A stretch of 64,000 nt of DNA from Tiliqua scincoides (lineage: Eukaryota; Chordata; Lepidosauria; Squamata; Scincidae), in assembly GCF_035046505.1 (NCBI RefSeq), contig NC_089825.1, positions 2,693,029-2,757,028 of the forward strand, given 5' to 3'. A program made the translations under genes and the position numbers. The notes beneath the pieces were generated by a model. It did not search any database. It was not told the DNA's origin and saw only the letters and a program-made list of their open reading frames with translations. Every line of letters starts with the position of its first letter. Positions within the stretch are counted from its first letter, which is position 1. Shown here one piece after another: positions 24,501 to 36,600 of the stretch.

Positions 24501-27390
24501 AATTATCCATGTATAAGAAGTCTAGCGCATCAGGGTTGATTTAATGATCTGACTCGGTCAGGTGGCTGTGCTGCTAAGTCTGAAAGGGGGCACTTGTGAC
24601 TTCCCAGCAGCTGCAGGCCATAACAGGCAGCATAGGACATAAGCAGAGAGGATGATTAGAGAGACAGAACCAGCCCTTGAGACCTTGCTGGTGAAAGTCC
24701 CCTGGCTTCCAAGCGTGGTCTTAATGCTTGGGGTCTGTGGTTGGTTTCAGTGCCATGGGAACGGTGGTGTTGGATGGACAGATCTACGTGTGCGGTGGGT
24801 ACGACGGCACCTCCTCCCTCAACTCTGTGGAGACCTATTCCCCGGAGATGGACAAGTGAGTTGCTCTGAATGTTCCTTCTGCCTTCTCTTTTTATTGCCC
24901 ACTTGTAAGGAAGGCCTTTAGAGGACTCTCCTTCCAGTGGCTGCCACTCTCTCACTTTGCTCCTCTCTTTGGAAGATGGATGGTGGTGACCCCCATGAGC
25001 TCCAACCGCAGCGCAGCAGGTGTGACCGTCTTTGAAGGCAGGATCTTTGTCTCCGGTGGGCATGATGGACTGCAGATCTTCAACAGTGTGAGTCTTCTTT
25101 GCTGCTCCTTGTTGCTTGTTTCTTGTCCCACCTCAAGGGTTGAAGGCAAGGGAGTGCCCTTATTTTATCTGCATGACTCCTCTGTGTCAGGCAGGTTAGA
25201 CTGAGGGATGACAGAGCAAGGATTTGAGCTTGAGCTGAACACTCTGTCTGCTGCAGCATATGGCCTGTGGACTTTGTCCAACTTCCTTGGGGTTTCAAAA
25301 TGGGCTTGTCCACCCTCATTGGAAGAGTAGGAGGAGTGGGCCAAAATAGGCTTTGCCTGCGCAAGTGTCCAACTCCCCTTTTTTGCCTACAGCATTGGGT
25401 GGTATGTCATTGCCTTTGGGACCCTGAGGGCATTCGCCGAATGTCTTTCCTGAGTGTATGAATGGGGTCTTATCCTTTCCAGAAGCCAGAGTTTTTGATC
25501 TGGATCTCAATGCCGTACCAGCAGGCCAAGAGGTTGTTGGGTATGGAGTGGGGGCTGAGCTGAGTTGAAGACTTTCTATGAGTGCAGGATTTGGACAGAA
25601 TGCTGGTTTCACGTTCCCCAACACTTCCTGCAGGAAACAAGCTCTGGCATTCAGGGATGACACTTGTTCTAAGTTTTCCCTGCCCATGGTGGTGTCCTCC
25701 CCAGCAGTGCCTATTCTGCCTCTTTTTTACCTGTGTTGCTGCCTTGCTCTTTACCAAAGATACTCAAGATGTTTAGAACACTTGCTATGAGATATGGAGA
25801 CGAGTGTGCACACTGATATATATTGTCCTCTTCCAATGTTATTGAAGCATCTCATAGCATCATAAAGACTTAACAAATGTGTTTCAGCACTAGCTTTTGT
25901 GGTCTAGAGTCCTCTTTGGTGGATATGCAAATTGTCATAGAGGGCCACCACATCATAGCAGAGTGCAGGCTTTGTGTGTGGAGGGGCCCAGGTCGCAGCC
26001 CCAGCATCCCCCTTGAAAAGCAATACACAAAGCCTTTCGCATAGCAAAACTAGGACCTTGGCAGGAAGAGCCACTCCCCGTTGAAGGAAACAGCACTTCT
26101 TGCATCCAGTGAATTGGACACTAGTCCATGGAAGCCTGTTACAAAATAAATGTGCTCATCTTTGGGGTGCTGCGAGTCTCTTGGTTGTGTTTGCTGCCAC
26201 AGACTAGCAGTGCTACTCCTGTGGAAGCTCTTTTCACCATTTTCCTTTGTCTTAGCATCAGCGTGTGTTGCTGCCTAGTCTTTGAATGGGCCAAGGGTCT
26301 CTCTCTCTCCTTCAGCTAGTAGTGGCTCTTGGGCACTGTGGCAGGATCCTCACCCAGGGTGCTGTTTTTAAATTGGAGATGGTGGAGTTAATTAAATCTG
26401 AGGCTTCCTGCTTGCAGAGCACAAGGTCTTCTGTTGGGCTGTGACCCCTCCTCTGCCAATTCCCATCCTCATTTTCCAAACATTGGAGTGAATTTGGGGC
26501 AGAGTACTGAACCTACTTTGCTTCTTTTTAGATTCCTCTTCACTTGAAATGAAAGCATCCTGAGGGCAGGAAAGAGGGGGCTAGAGAATGGAGGTCTCTC
26601 CCAGCTCTTTGCTTCCCTCAGAACACTTACATTTGTTTTTAAGAACCTTAAAAGCACTAAAGACTACTCTTAGCGCATTAGTAGTGGTGTTTGTTTCCAG
26701 TGAGTAAGATAGGTTTACAGCCTAAGTCTTACGAAACACAGTGGACTTACTTTGGAATAAAGTAAATATCACCATTTTCAAACACCTCTACACATTAGTC
26801 CTTCTAGGTGTACACTGAAGATATGCTAACATTCACACCTAAAAATGTTGGCAAATATTGGAAATTTGTGTATATCCTGCAGGTACAACTTGTCAGGTAG
26901 AATGTGAGTTGAGTGGGTATTTGGTGACAAACCTGAACCCTGAGATTGGTGAGAGTTTGTGTGCTGTTTGCAAAGCCTCAGCATTCCTTTTTGCCTTCCC
27001 TTGCAGGTGGAATACTACAACCACCACACCTCCTCATGGCACAGTGTGGCCAGCATGCTCAACAAGCGTTGTCGGCATGGAGCCGCCTCCTTGGGCAGCA
27101 AGATGTTTGTTTGTGGTGGCTATGACGGATCAGGCTTTCTCAGCATAGCCGAGGTGTACAACTCCATGGCAGACCAGTGGTACCTGATCGTCCCCATGAA
27201 CACCCGGCGCAGTCGTGTCTCCCTGGTAGCAAACTGTGGCCGCCTGTATGCTGTGGGAGGCTACGATGGACAGTCCAACCTCAGCTCGGTAGAAATGTAT
27301 GACCCCGAAACCAACCGCTGGACGTTCATGGCTCCAATGGTGTGTCATGAGGGAGGAGTGGGGGTGGGCTGCATCCCACTGACTATCTGA
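5977..27390 (+). CDS. KLHL18: KLHL18, kelch-like CUL3 adaptor, complete ten-exon coding region
   Basis: Coding exons: 5977-6117, 14691-14821, 15573-15713, 17527-17725, 19027-19187, 21481-21617, 23788-24010, 24751-24855, 24976-25087, 27007-27390 (stop TGA 27388-27390). They total 1734 bp, 577 residues, against 574 in human KLHL18 as I recall it. All introns are GT/AG and all phases agree. BTB domain: about residues 30-140 ([20 protein letters not shown]). BACK domain: about 145-250 ([20 protein letters not shown]). Six kelch repeats follow from about 285, with the diagnostic GG doublets ([68 protein letters not shown]). The BTB domain binds CUL3 and the kelch propeller binds substrate; Aurora-A at the centrosome and UNC119 in photoreceptors are reported substrates. 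The N-terminus differs from human before DLVHFSV. The start chosen is the one in frame with DLVHFSV. No frameshift or missing residue was seen. Confidence 0.97.
7042..7105 (+). mobile_element. Diverged CR1-type tail fragment
   Basis: GCGGGATACAGGGAGCTGAACTAG and CTGATCCAGCGGGGTGG in part match the CR1 tail. It sits about 0.9 kb inside KLHL18 intron 1. Confidence 0.6.
7924..8451. mobile_element. Larger element related to the GGGCCCAATCC family
   Basis: AGGGCACAATCCTAGCAGGG and GTTAGGATTGGGCTGCC mark the ends; inside near the left end is TTGGGCCAGCGCAAG / CTTGCACTGGCCCAA. About 528 bp. The related copy is at 55779-56196. In KLHL18 intron 1. Confidence 0.55.
8752..8936. repeat. Interspersed repeat with GGCTTACAA core, old copy
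   Basis: AATTATTTATTTAAAG, then GGCACTCAAGGTGGCTTACA and A-rich sequence. Same type as 61453-61640 and 63610-63690. Class not known to me. Confidence 0.45.
8937..9010. repeat. 75 bp palindromic repeat, copy 1
   Basis: The reverse complement starts AACCCAATTCCGCCCAG and contains GGTGTACACATTTGATCCCT. About 80% like the copy at 63492-63571. Confidence 0.65.
11827..12108. mobile_element. hAT-like non-autonomous DNA element
   Basis: Ends CAGGAGTGGCCAAAC and GGGCCACCCCTG form terminal inverted repeats; the body has GAGAGCCGCAGT and GCGAGCCGCAATTGGGCC. No clean target duplication is seen. In KLHL18 intron 1. Confidence 0.65.
12518..12700 (-). mobile_element. CR1-type LINE 3' tail, antisense
   Basis: Begins ATAAGAACATAAGAACAGCC and continues through CAAATGCCCCAAGGAGCAC and GGCATTCTGACATAA. 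In KLHL18 intron 1. Confidence 0.85.
14035..14490 (-). mobile_element. Old CR1/L3-type LINE piece, antisense
   Basis: Read on the minus strand, the part near 14400-14450 (GTACAGTATTCCAGGCAGGG on plus) corresponds to the HLEYCVQFW region of the CR1 reverse transcriptase; the rest resembles the following C-terminal and 3' part. It is strongly diverged. In KLHL18 intron 1, ending about 200 bp before exon 2. Confidence 0.55.
14926..15130 (-). mobile_element. Old interspersed tail repeat
   Basis: GAGCATATGAAGCTGCCTT, TCATCCAGGTCAGAATTG and CCTGCCAACCTGGAGATGCC match a repeat I recognise as common in squamates; probably a 3' tail of another CR1-like LINE. In KLHL18 intron 2. Confidence 0.45.
15714..17526 (+). 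other. KLHL18 intron 3
   Basis: No repeat or gene recognised. Confidence 0.5.
18275..18425 (-). mobile_element. 5S rRNA-derived SINE, single copy
   Basis: Minus strand: nearly the full length of 5S rRNA (GATCTCGGAAGCTAAGCAGG, TTGGATGAGAGACTGCCTGG) followed by the tail CATAGTCTTTCGAGACTGAAG. In KLHL18 intron 4. The 5S part holds the internal polymerase III promoter; the attached tail shows it is a SINE, not an rRNA gene. Confidence 0.88.
18893..18989 (-). mobile_element. CR1-type tail directly before KLHL18 exon 5
   Basis: TAAGAACATAAGAACAGCCC through CAAATGCCCCAGGGAGCA. It ends about 38 bp before the exon 5 acceptor at 19026. Confidence 0.88.
21921..22253. mobile_element. hAT-like element with perfect 8 bp target duplication
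   Basis: Ends CAGGGGTGTCAAACTC and TCTGACACCCCTG. It is flanked by ATCTAGAG on both sides (21913-21920 and 22254-22261), the 8 bp duplication typical of hAT insertion. 333 bp, no coding capacity. In KLHL18 intron 6. Confidence 0.9.
25088..27006 (+). other. KLHL18 intron 9
   Basis: Only a diverged hairpin repeat near 26700-26790 is recognised. Confidence 0.5.
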
Positions 27391-30300
27391 GGGGGTTCTG
27401 TGGCAGCACATGTTGGACTGCAACCCTAACTGCCAGAGACAAAAGCCCGTTCGGAAGGGACCGTCTGCAGAGGGAGGGATTCGAGCACTTGCCGAGAGAG
27501 GAGGGACCTTGTTCCTGGGTGCCTGGGACCTCACTCTTTGGAAAATGCAGAAACAACTCAGCACATCAGAACCACATTGCTGTTGAGGTTCCCTCATATC
27601 GGAAGATCCTGGAGATTCGATGGCATGAATGAGGCTGCCTCTCCCCCGGGCCAGTGCTCTGCCACTTACTAACCAACACTCCCAGTGACTTGCCACCACA
27701 CTCCTCTTCATTTGTTTGATGCAGCCGCTGCCTTGGTCCACTTGTGGTTTTGTTGTGGGTTTCGGTTTGCTAGCACAGACTCTTAGTGTAAGGAATTTGA
27801 TGGTTTTTGCGGTCATCCCACTGAGGAGGGCCCTCCCTTTCTAGGATAAATCACTGCCAAGGAAAACACTGTTTCTTCTATGTTCAGCACAGGGAGATGA
27901 TTCTTTGCCACCCCCACCCCCTGAGAAATTGGGTTCATTTTCTCCATTTCCAGCTCATGAGAAATCAGTTCCTTGTTTAAACAGGGTATGCCCCTTCCTT
28001 CCCTTGACCACTAGGGGGCTCCATATGATCAGTAGCTTCCCCCTTTGCTTCACATTCCTTTTGCATGTTCCGGTGGTACACAGGCAGCAAGGAGGGCCTT
28101 GAATTTCAGGCTGAGAGAAAAAGTGGCAAGACAGACACGCACAGGGGTGGCCTGTCTTTCCATCACCAGTTCATTACTGGAGAGAACTTCACCTCTGTTC
28201 TGCGGAGCGCTGAGGTTCGTATCTGTGAGTGAGTGAATTATACCCAGGAGATTCCTCCTTCAGATTATGTCTGTATGAATATTTGCATTCCTGAGGCTCA
28301 AGCAGATTCCTGCAGGTTGTTCTCATTTCCTTGCATGAATCAGATAGTCTTATTGGAGTGGCTAAAGCAAAGGCCTGTGACTTCCCAGGGCTCTGCTGAG
28401 ATTTCTCATTCATGTGTCTGATATGCAGCCAAAAGGGGCCCATCTTGTGTCTGGAAAACTTCACAGTGAAAAATTAGCAAGTGTGCCTGGCAAGCTGGTG
28501 ATGGTTTTAGTCAGAAAACCGGGCAAGGCAGGAATTTTTCCCAAATGCAAAGCTGGCCCTAAGACTAAGCAAATTGGGGGTGGAAGAGAAGGACATTTAA
28601 AATGATATACATGGTTACTGAGAAGTAAGTCCTGCTGTTGTCAGGAGAGTAAGTGGGGCTTCCTCTCAGGTAAGTGTTTATAGGATTGTAACCGTAATGT
28701 TTTCTGTTTGCTCTTGGAATTGTTGCTTCTGGGTGTTTTGGCAAGTGTGTGTTTTAAAAAGAGAGCCACTTGGATGTGGTTCTGCAGACCACGGAGCCCG
28801 TAGTGACAGCTGCTACAGAAGCCCTGGAAATTGCTGGGCTTCAGAGAGCCCAAGTGCCAGGTTCCAGCAATCCAGGAAGATGGCAAGGATTGATGGGACA
28901 GAAATCTGCAGGTCAAGACCAAGCTGGACTGGCGTGAAGTGCGCTCTCTCCCACACAGCCTTCAGCATAGTCCTAAGGATGACTGCATGTGTGATCAGTT
29001 TTTGCAGGGAAATGTTGACTTGTGGTGGGGCTTCCTTCATTAAGTGTCAGCTGGTTTCTCAGTTTGGGACCCTCCCTGCCCAAAGGGTAGCTTCTGATCT
29101 TTTATCAAGCTCTGCTAACCCCACAGGTTGCCAAATTCTCAGCTGAGCAGAGACAGAGCCTTTTCCTTCAACACATTGCCAGCATCAAAGCCAAATATAG
29201 GCACAGTCTTATTCTTCTGTTTTGTGTTCCTACATCATTGGAGTTTGATAGCTGATGAAGGGTCATCTTCCTTCTTCTTGCTTCAAATTTCCCCAGACCC
29301 TTCAGTTCAGGCATATTCTTTGATGGGCACATATACGTTTTAGTTAGAATTCCACAGCCCTTGCCTTGCCTGGTGTTTTGTTGCCACTTAAGAGGTCTGT
29401 TCCTGGATTTTTTTTGTAGGGAGGAGATACTGAATGGTTCCTGCCAGTCCCTCCCTGGTGTAAAATATGCCGTTGCATGTGGTCTGAATGAAGGCTAGAC
29501 ATTGTTTGTCTTTGAATCCTGTCTTTGGGATTTCTAATCCATTTAGTCACAGATAGCTGTCAAGGACTGTGATTCACATTGGCAGGTTGGGGGTGGGAGG
29601 AAAGGGGCTTAACTTCCTGCAGTGCCATTTCATGTAATCCCCCCCCCCGGGTTGTCCCTAAAGCTAATAGCAGCTGGGGACAGCATGCTCAATGGGAACA
29701 TGGTATGGGGGAAAGTTTTTCTTTTTTTTTGAAAAACAGATACTCCCACTACTGTCTCAGTCTGCATCCCTGCCCTATCCTGCAGTCACTTTTGGTTAAA
29801 GTAAATGTGTTGAGAATTCCAGGCACAGGCTTCAAAGGCAGTTCCAGCTGTGTCTAGTTTGGCCCAGAATCATTTTGTATGACTGTCTTAAGAGAAGCGC
29901 TTTGGAGCAAGACTCCAGCAGGGGCCTTGAATTTCAGTTCATGTGCGTGAGGTCTGTTGCATGTATTTTTCTGGGCAAGACTCCTACTGGTCTCCTCAGA
30001 TGCAGGAATACACAGACACCTTTCAACCTAGGTGACAAATGCTGCTGTGTTGAAGAGGCAGCTGACACGTTACATGGCAGCTGCATTTCCCCTAGTTAAG
30101 TCTGTGTTTTCCGAAAGTGAACATGGGAGCCTGGAAAGAGCAGGAAGACAGGTCGACACGTGACTGTGCTGGGCAGCTGCTGTCAGTCCAGGCACCTTGG
30201 CGCGCACACCTCAGATGTTCAGGGATGCATACCCGCCCTCTGCACTTCATCCATTTAGGGCACTAGGAAATGTCAGGCTGACCGTGGGAATTCTGTTTCT

Positions 30301-32159
30301 GTATAAAGTGAAGAAATTTTGGGAGCTGAAAATGGGGCTGGGCAGGCAGTTGGCACACAGGGCCTTGCTGAGTTTCATCCTGCTTTGCCATTTGGAGCAT
30401 CTACCAGGCTCCAGAGCGATTTAGAATGGAGGAGGTGTGCATTAGAAAAAACCCATTGCCACATCATGGTCTGATTCCTGGCAATGACAGGGCTTGGCGG
30501 TTCTGCAGACCTGTCCAGAGAAGAGAGAATGTGTCGGGGCAGATGTGTGTATCCCACTGATGCGCTGGGAATTTCCACATCCTGTTTCTTCTGCATGCTC
30601 ATCAAATGTGAACAGCACTGTAAAAGTTCATACTTCAGGAAGAAAAATGTCTTGCTGTCAGGTGCAAACTCAAGTCTGCTTCCCTTCCCCATCCTGAAGC
30701 CTTGATTGGTCCAGAATTGAGAAGGGCTTTTTTGACTATCGGCAAACTTCTCCTTATGCAAGCGAAAAGGCCATCAACTCACTTTAATGTGCAATGACTT
30801 CAAGTATTGTCTGCTTCAGTGGTGTTTGGATGTAACCTCCACCCAGAGGAAAGGGTAGGCAAAGAGCTCTCATTTCTCCCAAGTATATCTAACTGGAAAG
30901 AAGCTTATTTCTCAGTTGCTCAGTAATTATTTCCCTTTTCTGAATGTGGCTTCAAGGCAGCTTGCCCCGTTCAATCCATTTTCAGTGAGCCAAACTTGAA
31001 CTGAAATCCACACACGATGTAATTCAGTGGTCCATCAGGCCACTGCAGAATAATAGGACTGTCCATTCAGGCACTAGTTCTTCCAGAACCACTGATGAAG
31101 AAATGTTCAGGTCCGTTGCGTACATGTCAAACCTAAGATTGGATGTTTCTCTGGGTGGCACAGCTATTTTGGCTCTTGGGCCAAAGAAAGGTTTTATAAC
31201 TGCCGTGGTGCACATCTGGGGTCCCCTTGTCTTGCGACAGTTGCTCCTGGGTTGAGCATTAGCTCCTGCAAATGGGCAAATTACCTTCATTTCCCATAGC
31301 AAGGGCAGGTACTATATTTGTATTCTTAAGATGCAGTTTCTCTGCAGTGGGTCAAATCCATACCTGTGTGCTGCTGTAGGATTTCTTTACTTCAGGTGTG
31401 TAAATGTGGATGTCTCTCTTTCTATATATATATTATATATATATAATGTGTGTGTGTATTGAAGATCTGTGTATATTATAAAGTTGATGTATAATATGGG
31501 CATATCTGGATTTTGAATGTGCATGATTTGTCTACATGTGTACATGGCCAAGCTGTGTCTGCAATCATCACCAGTAACCAATCCACCTGCTCCAGGGTAC
31601 AAATTCATGTTGGTGTTTCTGCACTGCTGAGACTCTTGTAGGCAACAGCCTGGAAACGGAACCTTCCCTCAAAGTGTGGGGTGGTTTTTTTTCAGGCAGA
31701 TAAAAAATAAAACAAGCTACTGGGATTCTTTCTAGTAATGTTGATAATTCAGTGAGGAAATGGAGGTCGGCACAGCATGAATGAGGGGTAGGGGCTTGTT
31801 TTGGGGGCCAAGGTATATGGGTCTGTGAGCCATCTGGCGAAGAAACTCTGCCCCTCCTGCTGCACAGAGTGCCACCCCCTCTAAGGGCTGAGCGAGCAGA
31901 GCTTGGGCCGGGTACGCAGCCTTCCTCTGTTTAATGGAGGTGCTAGGAACAGCAAGAAGCTTTGAGAGCTAGAGAGGGAATGAGAATGGACTGTTGCTCC
32001 CTGGCACCCAAGTAGAGCCTAGTGAGGCCAGGCCACGTGGCTGGGATGGGTGCTCTTACTAAAGGTTCTTCCCCAGTTCAAGGCTCACTGATGCTCATCT
32101 CCCTGCCTGTTGCAATCTGGTTAAACAATATCTAGTGCTGGTCAGGGCCAGCAAATGGT
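27391..32159 (+). other. KLHL18 3' UTR and intergenic DNA
   Basis: Largely non-repetitive after the stop codon, as expected for a long 3' UTR. One AATAAA at 31706-31711 could be the polyadenylation signal, but it is 4.3 kb from the stop and unsupported. A hairpin repeat lies near 28612-28690. Confidence 0.4.
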
Positions 32160-32440
32160 AAGAACATAAGAACAGCCCCACTGGATCAGGCCAGAGGCCC
32201 ATCTAGTCCAGCTTCCTGTATCTCACAGTGGCCCACCAAATGCCCCAGGGAGCACACCAGATAACAAGAGACCTCATCCTGGTGCCCTCCCCTGCATCTG
32301 GCATTCTGACATAACCCATTTCTAAAATCAGGAGGTTGCACATACACATCATGGCTTGTACCCTGTAATGGATTTTTCCTCCAGAAACTTGTCCAATCCC
32401 CTTTTAAAGGCATCCAGGCCAGATGGTGGAGTGTTTGATG
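32160..32440 (-). mobile_element. CR1-type LINE 3' tail, antisense
   Basis: Longer tail piece: AAGAACATAAGAACAGCCCC, GGCATTCTGACATAACCC, GGATTTTTCCTCCAGAAACT. Intergenic, between KLHL18 and the cathelin-domain gene. Confidence 0.88.
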
Positions 32441-33109
32441 CTGCAGCATAGTTGGAACTAAGCGGGGGTGGATTTTGTTGGAGCCCAGATAGCAAGAGGA
32501 GTCACTGCAGAAGTGCCCCTGGGCTTGCTGGAGGAAGAGTGGGTGGGCTCTCATAAAGGATGAAATTCTGCAGGAGTCCAGTGTGACATTGCACAGGACC
32601 ACCAATTCTGGAGCACGACAGGAGGGGACCCTTGTGTTAAGTGCTTATGCAAGGAGACCCCCAAGGCCTGGGTCTGCGCTTGCTATTTCTGGCAAAAGTG
32701 CAGTTCTTCAAAGCGTGCCCTGCCTTGGCCTCCACCCTGGGGCAGACCAGGAGAGATGGTGGACTCTCGCCAGGCCTTTGCTAGGAAGGACGGCTGCCCC
32801 TCCCCCCCCAGCAAGGAGAAGCTCCTGCCTTAAGGCAGACTCGGGAGCGAGGGGTGGTGGGCCTCCTTTGAGTCCATGGCACCTCCGGTGAACTTCTGAG
32901 ACTGGACGCTCAGAGACAACTCGAGCCGGTCCTCTTGAGCAGGCAGCGCTTCCACTGGTTTGTGGGGTGCACCAAAGGCCCCGAGGGGAGGGGGCTGTGC
33001 CGGTTCCCCGCCGTGGCTTGGGTCAGGATTGCCCCCTCCCAGGGTGCCACTTCCCGAGGGGGAAACCATTCTTTGCTTTACCACGGGAGCTCCTCGCTGC
33101 AGCAAACAA

Positions 33110-33690
33110 GACTCTCCCAGTGGCGTAGCCGGGGGGGCGCAGCGCCTTCGGAGCCACTGCGGGCGGGGTGCAAAGCGGAAGCGTCGCTTGCAGGGGGGTT
33201 CCGGCGCCCGCAGAGCCGCCGCTTTGCCCCCCTCTAGCTACGCCACCGGCGGGGGCTGCCCGGTTTCCGCGGAAGGCGCGTTCTCCGCCCCGCGGAGCCT
33301 GATGCTGCAGGCGGCGTGCAGAGGGCGGGGGGCTTGGCCGGGGAGGACGCGCCGTCCGGCCAGCGCAGGCGGTGATCCAGCGGAGGCGATGCTGCTGCTG
33401 CTGCTGCTGGCGGCCCTCGGGGGCCCTGCGGGGGCCGCGTCCCCTCCCGTCCCGGACGGCCCCTCCGGGCTGCCGGCCCCCCGCGACGTGGCCCGCGGCG
33501 CCGTGGACGCCTACAACCAGCAGGACGCGGGCAGCCCCGCCGCCTTCCGGCTGCTGAAGATCCGGAGCGCCCAGAGGACGGTGAGGAAGCCCCTTGATCG
33601 CCTTGCGCGGGGGTCGCGGCCAGGGAGCCCCCCGAAGAAGAGCCTGGCTGCAGCTCGGCAGGGCGGGGGGAGTGAGGGCGGGGGGCAGGG
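33110..33690. promoter_or_regulatory. GC-rich island at the start of the cathelin-domain gene
   Basis: The sequence is strongly GC- and CpG-rich here but not outside. It holds a palindromic transposon copy (33118-33246) and the first coding exon (33389-33580). No TATA box like that of the minus-strand cathelicidins is seen, which suggests a different mode of control. The promoter role is inferred from position. Confidence 0.45.
33118..33246. mobile_element. Palindromic GTAGC-family element upstream of the cathelin-domain gene
   Basis: CAGTGGCGTAGCCGGGGGGG and CCCCTCTAGCTACGCCAC form the ends. GC-rich, 129 bp, about 145 bp before the start codon. Confidence 0.7.
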
Positions 33691-36600
33691 AAGCAAGCTC
33701 ACTGGGGCAGGGAACCCTCATGCTTTCCTCCCTCAGGGCCCAATCCTATCCAATTTTCCAGTGCTGGTGTAGCCGTGCTAATGGGGCACGCACTGTATCC
33801 TGTGTTGGGGAGGTAGTCACAGAGGCCTCCTCAAGATATGGGAACATTTGTTCCCTTACCTCATTATGGCTGCACTGGTGCTGGAAAGTTGGATAGGATT
33901 GGGCCCTATGTCATTTACCTCTGTAAAGCACTAAAGCATTCCTGGTGCCCCATAAATGACAAATAAATGGGAATGCCGTGGTGCATGCAGCCATTGGCCT
34001 GGTCAGATGAGCCCTCAGTCGGGCTATCCCTAATACTACTGCTGCAGTATTGCCACCTTTCTCAATGGCCTGGCTCCTGACAGTTAGTTGCACAACAGGC
34101 AGCAATCCCCCCCCCCCGCCGCACGCTCACCCAGAAGTTTGCCCCACTCCGTCGTTCTCCCTTTCTCTCAAGACTCCCCTTCTCTGCAATCCTCGGTTGC
34201 CTAAAAGTCTCCGGTTGCTCCATAGCTACTCCCACTTTTGACCATTCCTCCTTCCTCTTCTCCCCTTTTGTTTTCACTCCTACTGCCAAAAATGCAATTG
34301 TAAGCTTCTCGGGGCAGGGAACTCTCTCTTCTTCTGACTTTGTCAAGCAGATGTATGGGTTGTAAGTCATAACAAGTAAAGAGGTCATAATAAGGTTCTG
34401 TTTTCTTTCCTTTGGCCTGTAACAAAGAGGTTTGACTGGGGAGTTCATTTCAGCCTGAACTTCACTATCAAGGAGACCACCTGTCGAAAAACATCCAGTT
34501 ACAGGATTGGGAGCTGCAAATACAAGCCCAGTGGGGTAAGTGGGCGGATATCCCCTCAGTCTAAGCTACACATTCCAAGCTTTGTTTCTTACAGGAGTTG
34601 GTTTCCAGACCCCTTGCCCTCCTCTGAATCCCCTCCAGCTTATCTCAGTGACCTCCTTAAAACCTGGTGCCCAAAACTGGATGCAGGATTCCCAGGGAGG
34701 CCTGACTAGTGCAGCAGAGAGCGGAGCTCTTGATCCGGACTCTGTGCCTCTGCAAATGCAACCCAGGAAGACATTTGCTACATTTGCGGCTGCATCACAC
34801 CGTTGGCAAATGCACCATTAGAAAGACGCACCAAAGAATTGAGGAACGTGGCGTGTCTGTAGGCAGCAGGTCACAAAGCAGATCCCCAGATGACGACTGC
34901 AGAGTGCAAGTGGGCTCCTGTGGGTGTAGATGGTCCTTCGGGTCCCCAGGTCCCAAGTCATGTGGGATTTGAGAGGTCATAATCGCACTGAGCTCAGATG
35001 TCACCTGGAAGCCAGTAAAGATCGACAAGTTCCAGAGAGCGTCCTGGGCACATGCTCAGGGCCAGTTGTAGCTTCTGAACTGTCTTCAGCCCTGGGCAGC
35101 CCTATGCAGAGTGTGCCCCAGGAGTTCAAGTGGCAGGTGGCTGGGGTGTGGATTGTTATGGCCGTGACTGCCTTCTTCAGAAAGGGTCGCAGTTGGCACT
35201 GCAGCCACTCCTGACAGCAGTCTCTAATTTGAGGTGCAAGGCCTAGTCCAGGAGTTTGCAGACTCACTCCTTGAAAGAGAGCACAGCTCCATTCAAATTG
35301 GACAGTCCTCACTCAGCCCTCCTGCTAAACGACAGCACCTCTGTCTTGCCTGGATTAAGTCTCCCAGTGGCCAGATCAGGACATCCACAGCTTCCCCAGT
35401 GCCAGGTGGAAATGCAAAGTGGAGTTAGGTGGGTGCCATTGGAATATTGATGACCCCACATTCCAAACCTTTGAGCACCCTCTCCCAGGGGTTTCACACA
35501 GATGTTAAATGGCAGGGGGCCCTCCTGGGGCTACATTCTGAAAGCCTGAGCAGAAGGCTCCCAAACCCCTTTCTGGGCAAGTAGGGGTGGAGCCACTATA
35601 ATAATGTGCCCCCTCCCCCCCCCCAACCAGACAGCCCAGAAAAATACCACCGTCACTCTCAGTATCCGGAGCTTGAGGTGTACTTGAAGGCACAGGTACA
35701 AGGTCTATCTATGGATCATTTTAAAAAGAGGGGAACAGAATTTGGGCACCACTTCAGCTTGAGTAGAAGGGCACGTGAGAGGTGGGGGGAGATTCAGCAA
35801 GAATTAAAGTGTGTAGAGAAGGGACAAGGGAATGCGTGTTCCCAAAGCTTTGGCTGCGTATTTAAAAGTCTCTTTCCCCTCCAGCGGATAAGGGATTGTT
35901 CTGCCGAAGTGTCTGTTCTCAGCCTTGTGGATGATGCTCCTTTGACATCTGTGCAGTGCAACCCAGTGCAGGTGAGTCTTTTGCCAGCTGGACTGGGGAA
36001 ATAAGTGAGTTTGGTGGTGGTCATTTCGCATATCCATATTGTTGATCATGGCTTGCCTGCAGACTTTGGGATTCCTGAATTCTGGGCTGAGAATGTGAGC
36101 CAGTATCATGCAGGAGGACTGTAACTTTTCTTTTTCTTGGTAGAACTCCCAAAATGTGTGCAATTAAACTACGGACAGACATTCAACAGGTGCAACCTCA
36201 TACAATTACCTGGGAAAAACTTCACTTGTTGAATTCTGTCTAACCTCAGTAGCTGAGGGCATGAGAATCCCCCTCTTCCCACATCTGACTCTCACAATGC
36301 AATGTTTTTGTGGACTGTTTGGAGATTCAGATCCAGCCTCATCACAGCCTCCTTTCCATGACTTTTGTTTAAAAAATGTTTAAGAGCCCCCCTTCCACTA
36401 TCCACTGATTAACAGCAGCCTGATACAAACAGACTGCTTAGCACCAGTGGAAAGGCCTGGAGCAGAATTCTGGGCAAATGGTTCTGCGTGGTCTTCAGTG
36501 GCAGAGCCACAAAATGCACTTTTCAGCAATATAGTCTTGATGTAGCCAGTGCTTGGAGAATGGTAGCCAGGAGTGCTTGATCCAGGAAAGGATGCACTTG

